From an uncultured Alphaproteobacteria bacterium (lineage in GTDB: Bacteria > Pseudomonadota > Alphaproteobacteria > Rhodobacterales > Rhodobacteraceae), in NCBI GenBank assembly GCA_902580265.1, contig CACHJY010000030.1, forward strand, positions 1 to 13,173: a stretch of 13,173 nt of DNA. The letters run 5' to 3'. The position numbers and the translations under genes are program-made. Position 1 is the first letter of the stretch. The number at the start of each line of letters is the position of its first letter. A model generated the notes under the pieces. That model was not told where the DNA came from, did not search any database, and worked only from the letters and a program-made list of their open reading frames with translations. Shown here piece by piece: positions 1 to 7,910 of this stretch.

Positions 1-393
1 ACTTTTGCATTTATTTCTATTCTTAAACCTTTTAACTAATGGACCAAAAAAAATAGTGGGTGAGTACCATATAACTGCATCAAAATTACCACCTAAAAGC
101 CCATACCTTTTCAGCCTGAATTCCATGAAAAACGGCATTAGAAACTCAAATACTGTTCTTAAAAAATAGTTGGTGTCTTTGAACTTTGGAGTTTTTACAG
201 TAATTATTCGATAGCCTCCCTGTAATTTTACTTCGCTGTAAGTCTGTAATGAAGGTGATGGTAGCAAAATAGTTAAAGCAAATCCTTGAACAACAAGTTC
301 CTCAGCCAAATCTTGTAATTGCACGGCTGCAGAAGTTTTCATTGGAGGAAATGCGTCAGCTATTAATAAAATTTTTTTCTGGAGTTCATTCAA
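1..393 (-). CDS. Glycosyltransferase, GT4/WbuB-like, N-terminal part (runs off left edge)
   Basis: This is the first 131 codons of a glycosyltransferase; the C-terminal half lies outside the window. The N-terminus reads ILLIADAFPP at residues 8-17, followed by SAAVQLQDLAEEL, which is the first beta strand and helix of the GT-B fold as in WbuB/WcaI-type GT4 enzymes acting in the cytoplasm. The start is a TTG at 393. It overlaps the capG stop by four bases and has a GGA seven bases upstream. The nearest ATG in this frame falls at residue 18, inside the conserved strand, and an ATG at 389 in another frame runs into a stop after eight codons. In known UDP-L-FucNAc clusters the gene after capG/wbjD/fnlC often encodes the transferase that adds L-FucNAc, so that role is inferred from position. 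The catalytic C-terminal domain cannot be checked here. Confidence 0.82.
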   Translation of the reverse strand, partial: MNELQKKILLIADAFPPMKTSAAVQLQDLAEELVVQGFALTILLPSPSLQTYSEVKLQGGYRIITVKTPKFKDTNYFLRTVFEFLMPFFMEFRLKRYGLLGGNFDAVIWYSPTIFFGPLVKRFKNRNKCKS

Positions 394-1526
394 AATTTTT
401 TCCAAACAACTCGATTTACGTAATCAGTATAACTATGAATGATACGAACTACTTTGTCTGACACATTTTCTGCTTCATAATCCCTTACTATTTTTAACTG
501 CCTTTCATTACCTCTTTTTTGTTTGTCTAAAATAGAAATACTCTGCTTTACTCGCTCTATGTTAAAACCAGTCATTATAACTGAACCCTCCTCCATTCCC
601 TCAGGTCTTTCATGAGCTTCTCTGATGTTTAGAGCTGGGAAATTCAAAATGGACGACTCCTCGGTTATTGTCCCACTATCAGACAAAACCACCTTCGCGA
701 GAACTTGCAAACGATTATAATCAAAAAATCCCATTGGGTCTAAAGTCAGAATTTTATCACTAAACTTTGTTTTCTTCTCTGTAATTTTTCTCTTTGTTCT
801 TGGATGAGTTGATACGACTACCGGCAATTTGTACTCGTCAGCCAGCATATTCAAAAGTTCAGTAAAATTTTTATAGCTGTTTTCCGGATCAATATTTTCT
901 TCCCTATGAGCACTTACGAGAAAATAATTGAATTCCTCAAGGTTCAGTTTCTCCAGTATTTTTGAGCTATTGATATCATGATTATGATATTTTAATATCT
1001 CGGCCATTGGACTTCCAGTTTTTATTATTAAGTCAGGTGGCAGACCCTCATTAATCAGATACTGCCTCGCAATAGAACTATATGTCATATTGACATCTGC
1101 GATATGATCAATAATACGCCTATTAGTTTCTTCTGGAACTCTTTGATCGAAGCATCGATTTCCAGCCTCCATATGAAAAATTGGTATTTTCTCCCTTTTG
1201 GCCGGAATGACTGATAAGCAACTGTTAGTGTCTCCTAAAACGAGAAAAGCATCTGGGCTTGTCTTTTTAATTAAAATGTCTATCTCGGATATCAGTTTTC
1301 CTACTGTTTTCATCGGGCTGTGGCTTTGATCCGCACTATTTAAAAAAAAATCTGGTTTTTTCACTGAGAGATTCAAGAAAAAAATCTCATTGAGTTCATA
1401 ATCGTAATTCTGCCCTGTGTGAACCAAAATCAATTCGCATTCATTATCTAACACATTAAGAACACGAGATAATCTTATGATCTCTGGTCTGGTGCCCAAA
1501 ACACACATTACTCTAAGCTTCTTCAT
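390..1526 (-). CDS. capG: CapG/WbjD/FnlC, UDP-sugar C2-epimerase of UDP-L-FucNAc synthesis
   Basis: A 378-residue non-hydrolysing UDP-GlcNAc 2-epimerase family protein (WecB fold, cytoplasmic). It performs the last step of UDP-L-FucNAc synthesis, C2 epimerisation of UDP-N-acetyl-L-pneumosamine. Visible family motifs are GTRPE (11-15), HTGQNYD (36-42), GDTNS (98-102), HMEAGNR (118-124), SAHREEN (205-211) and SDSGTITEE (282-290). Length and the N-terminus MKKLRVM fit the CapG/WbjD branch. The frame is open back to a TTG at 1619, but that extension lies within capF and is not conserved. Of the tandem ATGs at 1529 and 1526, the second has AAGGA (1532-1536) five bases upstream, so it is preferred. 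It overlaps the capF end by 14 bases, suggesting translational coupling. A run of nine T in the coding strand (1342-1350) falls in codons 59-62. Confidence 0.93.
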   Translation of the reverse strand: MKKLRVMCVLGTRPEIIRLSRVLNVLDNECELILVHTGQNYDYELNEIFFLNLSVKKPDFFLNSADQSHSPMKTVGKLISEIDILIKKTSPDAFLVLGDTNSCLSVIPAKREKIPIFHMEAGNRCFDQRVPEETNRRIIDHIADVNMTYSSIARQYLINEGLPPDLIIKTGSPMAEILKYHNHDINSSKILEKLNLEEFNYFLVSAHREENIDPENSYKNFTELLNMLADEYKLPVVVSTHPRTKRKITEKKTKFSDKILTLDPMGFFDYNRLQVLAKVVLSDSGTITEESSILNFPALNIREAHERPEGMEEGSVIMTGFNIERVKQSISILDKQKRGNERQLKIVRDYEAENVSDKVVRIIHSYTDYVNRVVWKKF

Positions 1527-2661
1527 CATGATCCTTAATTTTAATTGGAAAAGTGTCTGGAACACAAGGATCAAAAACTTCATTTGCCCAAAGAAATACA
1601 TCCATACCATGTTCACCAATATTGGTTATATCGTGAATCCATCCCGGAACCGTTTCAACAATCTGAGGGTTTTCTCCTGATGTAAAAATCTCGAATTTTT
1701 CTCCCGTAAATAATTTCACAAATCTAAACTTTGCATTCCCACGGACAACAAGAAATCGTTCAACTTTAGAATTATGAAAATGGCCTCCTCTCGTTACTCC
1801 TGGCTTTGCTGAAAAATAAGAGAACTGTCCGCTATCCTCAGTTTTTAATATTTCAACGAAAGATCCTCTATCATCTGAGTTATTCTTCAGATCGTGGACT
1901 ATATTATTTTGCCCCAAGTAACTTACGTATGAAGAGTAAAGCGCTCTAGTTAGACCTTTTCCTACTCTGTCAATAACGAGAGTACTTTTCTTCTCTTTAA
2001 ATGAACTAATGGTAGCAGCTAAATCACCCACGGTGATGGAGTACTGAGGGCCAATCTCCTCAAAACCAAACTTATTTTTTTTTGATGAGTTTCCTTTTAT
2101 TATTTGAATGAATTGTGCGATTACATCATCGATATAAACCAAATTCAAATAACTGGAAGGATTATTAATACGTATTGGTTTTCCACGTGAGATATTATAA
2201 CAAAATGTCGCAACAACGGAATTATAATCAGGCTTTCCGAATTTACCAAACACATTAGGCAGACGGAATATATGCACTGGGATCCCAGTTCTTTTTGATA
2301 AATTCTTTAAAACGAGTTCAGCTTCCAATTTACTTTTACCATAAAAGCTATCTTCACCTGCCTGTGTTGAAGATGTAAATAAAATCGGTATCTTTACACT
2401 TTTTTTCCTGAGAACATTATCTACGATCAACGAAATTTTCTTTGTCAAAGATGTATTGTTGTTGTAAAAATCTTCTCCATTTTCACTTCTATTAGTTCCA
2501 GCGAAGTGGCAGATAAAGTCAGAACTAGAGATTTTTGCCTCTAGCTCATTGATATCATTTTCTCTGCTGAAGGTGATAATTTCAATATCTTTATAATTTA
2601 ATATGTTGGAGCGTAGGTTTTTGCCCATAAAGCCTTCAGATCCTGTTATTAGAACTTTCAT
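1513..2661 (-). CDS. capF: CapF/WbjC/FnlB, SDR reductase with C-terminal cupin (UDP-L-FucNAc synthesis)
   Basis: A 382-residue two-domain protein. The N-terminal extended SDR domain has the nucleotide motif GSEGFMG (7-13) and Y107-GKS-K111. The C-terminal domain (from about 255) is a cupin with DDRGSF (263-268), a GGHFH metal-binding motif (H294, H296), E301 and a later GWIHDI (H343). CapF-type enzymes use the cupin for C3 epimerisation of the CapE product and the SDR domain for NADPH-dependent reduction to UDP-N-acetyl-L-talosamine-type product, which CapG then epimerises to UDP-L-FucNAc. Size and domain order match S. aureus CapF and P. aeruginosa WbjC. It starts three bases after the capE stop and overlaps capG by 14 bases, so the three are one translational unit. 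A nine-A run (coding strand, 2075-2083) lies near residues 192-195. Correction of the product name: the reduced intermediate is epimerised at C2 by CapG, and its exact naming differs between sources. Confidence 0.94.
   Translation of the reverse strand: MKVLITGSEGFMGKNLRSNILNYKDIEIITFSRENDINELEAKISSSDFICHFAGTNRSENGEDFYNNNTSLTKKISLIVDNVLRKKSVKIPILFTSSTQAGEDSFYGKSKLEAELVLKNLSKRTGIPVHIFRLPNVFGKFGKPDYNSVVATFCYNISRGKPIRINNPSSYLNLVYIDDVIAQFIQIIKGNSSKKNKFGFEEIGPQYSITVGDLAATISSFKEKKSTLVIDRVGKGLTRALYSSYVSYLGQNNIVHDLKNNSDDRGSFVEILKTEDSGQFSYFSAKPGVTRGGHFHNSKVERFLVVRGNAKFRFVKLFTGEKFEIFTSGENPQIVETVPGWIHDITNIGEHGMDVFLWANEVFDPCVPDTFPIKIKDHDEEA
1532..1536 (-). promoter_or_regulatory. Ribosome binding site AAGGA deciding the capG start
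   Basis: AAGGA on the minus strand inside the end of capF lies two bases before ATG 1529 and five before ATG 1526, favouring 1526 as the capG start. Confidence 0.65.
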
Positions 2662-2664
2662 GAA

Positions 2665-3693
2665 TTATGACTCACTGCTAACTTTATTCTCTTTTAATAA
2701 GGACTTTATAAAAGCTACCTTTTTTAGCAGTTTAATTGTTTGATCAAAATCAAGCCTTTTAGTGTTATATGAGTTGTAGTCCTCTGCCCCTGAAATTTCT
2801 TTTTCTCCATTCTTGAAAAATTTATCATAATTTAGATCTCTAACATCTGGAACAACTCGAAAAAAATCTCCTAAATCTTCCGCTGCAACCATTTCTTCTC
2901 TGCTTAGTAAAACTTCGTGAAGTTTTTCACCATGCCGAGTTCCAATAATATTCACTTTGTGATCTTTTTTATCTAGAATACTGCATAAGGACCGAGCTAC
3001 CGTTTCAATTGTTGTAGCTGGCGCTTTTTGGACAAAAATATCTCCTGAGTTTCCCTTTTTAAAAGCATAAAGAACTAAATTAATTGCATCATCTAATGTC
3101 ATCATGAATCTTGTCATATTTGGATCTGTTATAGATAGAGGGATCCCAGACCTTATCTGACTAGCGAATAGCGGAATGACTGAGCCTCTTGAAGCGATAA
3201 CATTTCCATATCTCGTTATACAAATTTTAGTATTCTTGCTATCTCTACACTTTGATAGTATTACTTTCTCCATCATAGCCTTTGATATTCCCATAGCGTT
3301 TATGGGATAGACGGCTTTGTCGGTACTGAGACAGATAACTTTCTTCACATTATAATTAATCGCTGCAGTAAGAACATTATCAGTTCCGATAACATTGGTC
3401 TTTACTGCTTCCATAGGATAAAATTCACATGAAGGAACCTGTTTCAAAGCAGCTGCATGAAATAGAAAGTCCACCCCACGCATAACATTTTCTAGTGCTT
3501 TATAATCTCGCACATCTCCCAAATAGAACTTTATTCGATTATCCCTGTAAAGGTTTCTCATATCATCTTGTTTTTTTTCATCTCGGCTAAAAATTCTTAT
3601 CTCTGAGAACTCCATCTTTGAGAATCTTTCTAAAACAGCATTTCCAAAAGACCCCGTGCCACCACTAATCATTAACACTCTGTTTTTAAACAT
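2665..3693 (-). CDS. capE: CapE/WbjB/FnlA, UDP-GlcNAc 4,6-dehydratase/5-epimerase
   Basis: A 342-residue extended SDR of the polysaccharide biosynthesis protein CapD/FlaA1 family. It catalyses the first step to UDP-L-FucNAc: dehydration of UDP-GlcNAc with C5 inversion in the cytoplasm. The nucleotide motif is GGTGSFG (11-17). The active-site segment LSTDKAVYP (122-130) supplies D125 and K126. Where most SDRs have YxxxK this protein has M134-GIS-K138. That Ser-Met-Lys arrangement is characteristic of the WbjB/CapE branch and separates it from FlaA1/PseB, which keep Tyr. The ATG start has AAAAAGGA ending seven bases upstream (AGGA at 3701-3704). It follows wzy after 82 bases and is followed by capF after three. 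The full C-terminus and family-typical length suggest an intact gene. Confidence 0.95.
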   Translation of the reverse strand: MFKNRVLMISGGTGSFGNAVLERFSKMEFSEIRIFSRDEKKQDDMRNLYRDNRIKFYLGDVRDYKALENVMRGVDFLFHAAALKQVPSCEFYPMEAVKTNVIGTDNVLTAAINYNVKKVICLSTDKAVYPINAMGISKAMMEKVILSKCRDSKNTKICITRYGNVIASRGSVIPLFASQIRSGIPLSITDPNMTRFMMTLDDAINLVLYAFKKGNSGDIFVQKAPATTIETVARSLCSILDKKDHKVNIIGTRHGEKLHEVLLSREEMVAAEDLGDFFRVVPDVRDLNYDKFFKNGEKEISGAEDYNSYNTKRLDFDQTIKLLKKVAFIKSLLKENKVSSES

Positions 3694-3775
3694 TTTTTTA
3701 TCCTTTTTATCTTTAGCTATTTTTGCTAATTATTTAAAAGTGATTTTAGCTGTTTTTTCCATAAAAACTTTCTTT
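3694..3775. other. Short AT-rich spacer between wzy and capE
   Basis: Eighty-two bases, strongly AT-rich. It contains the capE ribosome binding site and a small inverted repeat TTAGC/GCTAA with a seven-base loop (3713-3729). The stem is only five base pairs and no T-run of terminator type follows it on the transcribed strand, so I do not call a terminator. No convincing promoter was seen. Confidence 0.5.
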
Positions 3776-5245
3776 CTATATTAGTTTTGCCCTATATAAA
3801 ATTTGGAACGAATAGAAAATTCTATACAACCAAAGTGCAAGGTACCAAATAATTATCGCATTTATCATTGATTTTTCTCCATACCATAGCCAGTGTGGAA
3901 AACTCATAATTAGAACTAAAAACAATGCAGCATATTTAACCGATATATTTTTCATAATTAATCCCTCACACCTCATAATAAGAAAAGCATAAATAGCAGG
4001 AATAAAAAAAACGCCCGCCATTAGAAAATTACGGAAAGGCAATATAATCGCATGCCACCCTCCCATACCAACCGTCATTTCCCAAGCAGGACTATTAGTA
4101 CCGTTTATAGGCCTTACATAATCCAAAGCATTTGCAACAAAACCTGGAGGAAGAGACAAAAGAAGGTCTACGTAATCATTGCCTCCCTTCAGCTCAAAAT
4201 AACCATGGATATATGATCCAGCAACTCCTAAAGGACCTAACAATACTGCTGACCAAGTGCCTGTAAAAATGGTAGTAAATCCAATATGTCCAGCTGAGAT
4301 ATCATCAATAATCATACCCACAAAATCGAGCAAACTTATATCCGTAATTCGGTATCGAGAAAAGCCAATAGCAAAATTTATTAGCAATACTGCGAAAATT
4401 GCCAGCAATACTCTTACAATACTGAGACGAATTGGCTTAAGATCATTAAACGCTCCGGAAAAAAAATAAGGTAAAATGAGTAATCCTATAACCCAACCAA
4501 ATGCTTCTCTATCACCTCTTAAAACTTGGAAATATACGATTGAAAAAATAGTTATGATCAAAACCATAATTCGCTTAATTTTTCCTTGGGACGTCCCTCT
4601 ATCAAGCCACGCATCGCAATAAGCAAAAGAAAAAAGTACATATGACACCATCCAAGCCGAATCGAACCCTCTATTAATTAGGATTGGTTCACTGGTGGTA
4701 TATGCTGACTGTGTGATTAACTCTGCTGGTGCTGCCAAAAATGATAAGAAAAGTCCGGAGAACAGAAGGATGCCACTCATTGTTATATTCAATTTGTTAT
4801 CTCTGATTTCCGGTTTGTGAAATGATGTTATTTCTGAATATTTTTGTTCTCTAAATGACAATGAAAACCCTAGGACTATACCTAAACATCCCACTGCTGC
4901 CATCATCGCAGTGAGTGTAATAATATCCTCATGGATCAACCAAGGATTATATAATACAGGAAACGACCACATTATGTCAGGCCTAGAGTTAAAATCAAAA
5001 CTAAAGTATTCTGCAAGATGGATGAAGGGAAGGGAGAAAATGGCAAACAGCATTAAACTTAAAAGCCAAATGCGCTTCAAAAAGAAAAGATATATCACAA
5101 AGAAACCAGTTAAAATAATTATGGAAACCGATAATCTTATCGAAAAATAAATCCCATTATTAAAACAAACTATAGCGGACGCACCAACCACTATCAAAGC
5201 GATCGCAAGTGATGCAGAAAAATATAGCGGGAAAGTTCTTATCAA
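3776..5245 (-). CDS. wzy: Wzy-like O-antigen/oligosaccharide repeat-unit polymerase
   Basis: A 489-residue very hydrophobic inner-membrane protein with about ten to twelve predicted membrane segments. One lies near residues 8-28, others near 35-70, and a cluster sits in the last hundred residues. A long less hydrophobic stretch around 340-395 contains GGNDYVDLLLSLPPGF and a GPLG/GGWH-type glycine-rich segment; such a periplasmic loop is typical of Wzy polymerases. Wzy proteins join lipid-linked repeat units on the periplasmic side. The assignment rests on topology, length, the loop and the context of wzx plus transferases; no catalytic signature is diagnostic. The frame is open only from a TAG four codons upstream and the sole usable start is TTG at 5245, since the first internal ATG falls after two membrane segments. 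No strong ribosome binding site precedes it. An O-antigen ligase is the main alternative. Confidence 0.8.
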   Translation of the reverse strand: MIRTFPLYFSASLAIALIVVGASAIVCFNNGIYFSIRLSVSIIILTGFFVIYLFFLKRIWLLSLMLFAIFSLPFIHLAEYFSFDFNSRPDIMWSFPVLYNPWLIHEDIITLTAMMAAVGCLGIVLGFSLSFREQKYSEITSFHKPEIRDNKLNITMSGILLFSGLFLSFLAAPAELITQSAYTTSEPILINRGFDSAWMVSYVLFSFAYCDAWLDRGTSQGKIKRIMVLIITIFSIVYFQVLRGDREAFGWVIGLLILPYFFSGAFNDLKPIRLSIVRVLLAIFAVLLINFAIGFSRYRITDISLLDFVGMIIDDISAGHIGFTTIFTGTWSAVLLGPLGVAGSYIHGYFELKGGNDYVDLLLSLPPGFVANALDYVRPINGTNSPAWEMTVGMGGWHAIILPFRNFLMAGVFFIPAIYAFLIMRCEGLIMKNISVKYAALFLVLIMSFPHWLWYGEKSMINAIIIWYLALWLYRIFYSFQILYRAKLI

Positions 5246-5763
5246 AATTAATCTCTAAGGGCGAACATCGACTTCGTTTTTTTTGCAGTCATCTTTTATA
5301 TCCTATATTTTTTCTTCATACATTTCTTAGCATATCTATTTCAAATTCCACAGAGCTTTATGTTTAGCAACCCCATGACTACCCGCGTGGCTCTCAATCT
5401 TTAATTGTTTCATTGGTTTCATATAAGAATCTGCAGACTTTTTTGAAGCCACTACGGGGCTTATACATCAACAGCGTAAGAATATTTTTGTAGAGACTGC
5501 TATGGAGACATTGCCCCATAGCGCCAATATTGAACGCAAATTACACATTATGATATAGAATTAGTAAGCAACAGCAATAAAGTTTTAATTAGGCTCTTTT
5601 AATATGCCACAAGTTAGAAAAAATTATTTTCATTATCTTAGAGCTGATATTAAACACAAATGGTCTTTTGAAAAAATTGAGCCCCCTAATGGCAGTTTGA
5701 ATGAGAAGAAAATTAATCACCATGCAACATTATTGATCATATATAAGATTTAAAATTTCCGTT
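5246..5763. other. 518-base intergenic stretch between galE and wzy, no convincing gene
   Basis: The longest gap in the window. Bases 5341-5520 are about 40% G+C by hand count, higher than the flanking genes. Short open frames exist on both strands, for example 5604-5753 on plus (49 codons) and 5589-5723 on minus (44 codons), but they are antisense to each other and neither resembles a known protein. On plus, 5432-5500 reads as a possible degenerate zinc-ribbon (a Cys, then ending in CRDC) with two in-frame stops, which could be the remains of a transposase. I see no JUMPstart/ops element, clear terminator, tRNA or insertion-sequence ends. It may hold a promoter for wzy, but no strong -35/-10 pair stands out. 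Confidence 0.5.
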
Positions 5764-6765
5764 CTATTGCAGACCTCTTTGGTACCATTGCCAAGAACTT
5801 CTGACCATATCATCAAGATTAAATTTTACTTGCCATCCAAGTTTTCTTTTAATTTTTGATGGGTCAGCATAGCTAATCGCAACATCTCCAACCCTCCTAG
5901 GCGTAAATATTTTCTCAATATGAATGCTGTTTACGGTTTCAAATTTTGTTATAACTTCTAAAACCGACAATCCATTTCCAGTGCCAACATTAAAAATCTC
6001 AAGCCCCTGATTTTCTAGGCAATAGTTCAAGCCATCAATATGAGCTCTCGACAAATCATTTACATGAATATAGTCTCTTATCCCGGTTCCATCAGGAGTA
6101 TCATAGTCATTACCATAAATATTTAGACATGGTAGCTTCTTTGTCGCGACGTCACAAATAATAGGCATCAAGTTAGAGTGACCAGTAGTTGAATTTTCTC
6201 CTATTAGCCCAGATTCATGGGCTCCTACCGGATTGAAGTAGCGTAAAATTACTACATCCCAGCCTAGATGATTGACTAGATCTTTTAATATTTGCTCACC
6301 CATTACTTTAGAAGTTCCATATGGGCTGGTAGGAGATACCTCACTCAACTCATTTAGTGGCATTTTAGAGTTTGGAGAGTACACCGTTGCGGACGAACTA
6401 AAGATTAGATTTCTACAATTCATATTATTCATGACATTGGTTAGGTTTATTAATCCGGATATATTTGCAGTAAAATATTTGTGTGGACTTTTGACCGAAT
6501 CCGAAACCGATTTCTTGGCGGCAAAGTGTATAACTGCCTCTATTTTGTTATTTTTAAATACTTTATATACTAAATCCGTATCTAAAATACTACCTTTGAC
6601 AACATCTAAATTCGATCCTGTTATTTTAGAAACAGCTCGCGAAACAGATTCTAGTGAATTTGAAAAGTCATCTATGACTATGACCTTATAATTAGCTTGC
6701 AAAAGCTCAACTACAACATGAGAACCAATATATCCATTGCCTCCCGTGACTAAAATCAATTTCAA
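5764..6765 (-). CDS. galE: GalE/Gne-type UDP-hexose 4-epimerase
   Basis: A 333-residue extended SDR that interconverts gluco- and galacto-configured UDP-hexoses with bound NAD in the cytoplasm. Motifs are TGGNGYIGS (7-15), FAAKKSV (81-87), S124 in SSSATVY, and the catalytic Y149-GTS-K153, followed by RYFNPVGAH and the C-terminal GDVAISYADPSK. The position aligned with E. coli GalE Tyr299 is Ser298; a small residue there is known to admit N-acetylated sugars, so UDP-GlcNAc/UDP-GalNAc activity is inferred. The start is uncertain. TTG at 6765 gives the usual MKxILVTGG N-terminus but sits one base from AGGA (6767-6770). A second TTG at 6759 has ideal seven-base spacing. There is no ATG option, because a TAA lies upstream in frame. 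It follows the GT4 gene after 26 bases. Confidence 0.94.
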   Translation of the reverse strand: MKLILVTGGNGYIGSHVVVELLQANYKVIVIDDFSNSLESVSRAVSKITGSNLDVVKGSILDTDLVYKVFKNNKIEAVIHFAAKKSVSDSVKSPHKYFTANISGLINLTNVMNNMNCRNLIFSSSATVYSPNSKMPLNELSEVSPTSPYGTSKVMGEQILKDLVNHLGWDVVILRYFNPVGAHESGLIGENSTTGHSNLMPIICDVATKKLPCLNIYGNDYDTPDGTGIRDYIHVNDLSRAHIDGLNYCLENQGLEIFNVGTGNGLSVLEVITKFETVNSIHIEKIFTPRRVGDVAISYADPSKIKRKLGWQVKFNLDDMVRSSWQWYQRGLQ

Positions 6766-6766
6766 T

Positions 6767-6770
6767 TCCT
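6767..6770 (-). promoter_or_regulatory. Ribosome binding site AGGA upstream of the two galE TTG candidates
   Basis: AGGA (part of AAAGGA) lies one base from TTG 6765 and seven from TTG 6759. Spacing favours the second TTG, while protein length in the family favours the first. Confidence 0.55.
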
Positions 6771-6791
6771 TTCTAACATCTGTAAATTAAG

Positions 6792-7910
6792 TTACCAATT
6801 AATAACGTTTTTCAAAACCGTAATAAGAGAGCACGCAATTTTTGAAGAAGGTAGCGGCTTTACTCCACTCCCCCGGGTTATAGTATTTTTATGGGGTGGT
6901 CTACCTCCTCTTAGAGCATAATATATTTGTCTTGCAGCTTCATGGTGGTCCTCTGCATTATAATACAATCCATAATTTCCAACTATCTCTGATACAAACT
7001 CTAGATCTGGAACAACAAGTGGTAGATTTATTACTCGTGCCTCATTGTAAACAGAGCTATATGATTCTAATAAACTTGGAAAGAACACGCAATCAATTTG
7101 GTCATAAAATGTCATTAATGAGTTATGTGGGATTGGACCAATATTGATAATATTTTCTTTGTTGACCTCATCCTTAAAGATATTTTTAAACTCATAATCT
7201 GGTAACGTGGCAACAAACTTTATTTTAACACCCAAATCACGACAAGCTGTTATGACCTTTGGAATAATTGTAAAGTTTTTATGCCTATAATAAGCGCTTA
7301 GAAAGCCGATATTATAGATTTCTTTGCTATTTCTTTTATTTTTTACTTTTTTAGGGCGCACTACTTCTTTGTTATAACAGTTAGGAATAACAAAGACCTT
7401 TTTGTTGTTTTTAATTTTCAACCATCTTACTAATCCCTTTTTCATTCGCATGGTTTGAACTAAAAAGAAATCAGCCTCTCTATTCAGGTATATGAAAAAA
7501 ATCACTTTCTTAAAAAAAATTAGCAATCTGTGTATTATATTTAAATGTTTCCAAAAAGGTGAGTCAATATCTGTAAAATACGAGTTTGCAAAACCAACTA
7601 AATGCTTAAATTTCGATGGTGGGCGCCAATAGGTTGGTCCAAAAGGGGAAAAGATAATGTCTGGTTCAAATTTAATTGCATGAGCAGACATCTTCCGTTG
7701 AGATGCGCCAAAACCCATTTTAGATGGTAATTCAAATGATATAACTTTTGTAGAACTTCCTTCGTAAGGTTTAATTAATTTAAATGACGCGCTATTTGTA
7801 AATACCAGCAATTCCATATTTGTGATTTTTTTTAATTCTCTAACAAAAATTTCGAGTATATGAAGTGACCCACCTTTACGAAGATTACTTCCATTGATCA
7901 AAACATTCAC
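6792..7910 (-). CDS. GT4-family glycosyltransferase
   Basis: A 372-residue cytoplasmic or membrane-associated GT-B glycosyltransferase. The N-terminal strand is MNVLINGSNL followed by a glycine pair (RKGG, 11-14), the acceptor-domain loop of GT4 enzymes. A hydrophobic basic helix near 126-142 probably touches the membrane. The C-terminal nucleotide-sugar domain starts near 198 with IGFLSAYYRHKN (201-212) and has the EX7E motif, E282 to E290, in ESYSSVYNE, followed by PLVVPDLEFVSEIVG. Length is normal for the family. Sugar donor and linkage cannot be told from sequence. The start is GTG at 7910; it gives the expected N-terminus, but only a weak GGGAA lies upstream. It is preceded by a 340-base gap and followed closely by galE, so it may use the galacto sugar made by that enzyme (inference). 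Confidence 0.88.
   Translation of the reverse strand: MNVLINGSNLRKGGSLHILEIFVRELKKITNMELLVFTNSASFKLIKPYEGSSTKVISFELPSKMGFGASQRKMSAHAIKFEPDIIFSPFGPTYWRPPSKFKHLVGFANSYFTDIDSPFWKHLNIIHRLLIFFKKVIFFIYLNREADFFLVQTMRMKKGLVRWLKIKNNKKVFVIPNCYNKEVVRPKKVKNKRNSKEIYNIGFLSAYYRHKNFTIIPKVITACRDLGVKIKFVATLPDYEFKNIFKDEVNKENIINIGPIPHNSLMTFYDQIDCVFFPSLLESYSSVYNEARVINLPLVVPDLEFVSEIVGNYGLYYNAEDHHEAARQIYYALRGGRPPHKNTITRGSGVKPLPSSKIACSLITVLKNVINW

Noticed and set aside
1527..1619. Upstream extension of capG to a TTG at 1619
   Set aside because: The extra residues lie in the capF coding region, are not part of the family N-terminus (MKKLxVM) and have a worse start context than ATG 1526.
3713..3729. Stem-loop TTAGC/GCTAA as terminator after wzy
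   Set aside because: Only five AT-rich base pairs and no following U-run in the transcript; it is likely chance.
5589..5753. Two short open frames of 44 and 49 codons on opposite strands in the 518-base gap
   Set aside because: They overlap each other antisense, lack good ribosome binding sites and resemble nothing I recognise; lengths are unremarkable for AT-rich DNA.
6272..6691. A 139-codon open frame on the plus strand inside galE
   Set aside because: It is fully antisense to a strongly supported epimerase and shows no recognisable protein motif; it is a shadow of the galE codons.
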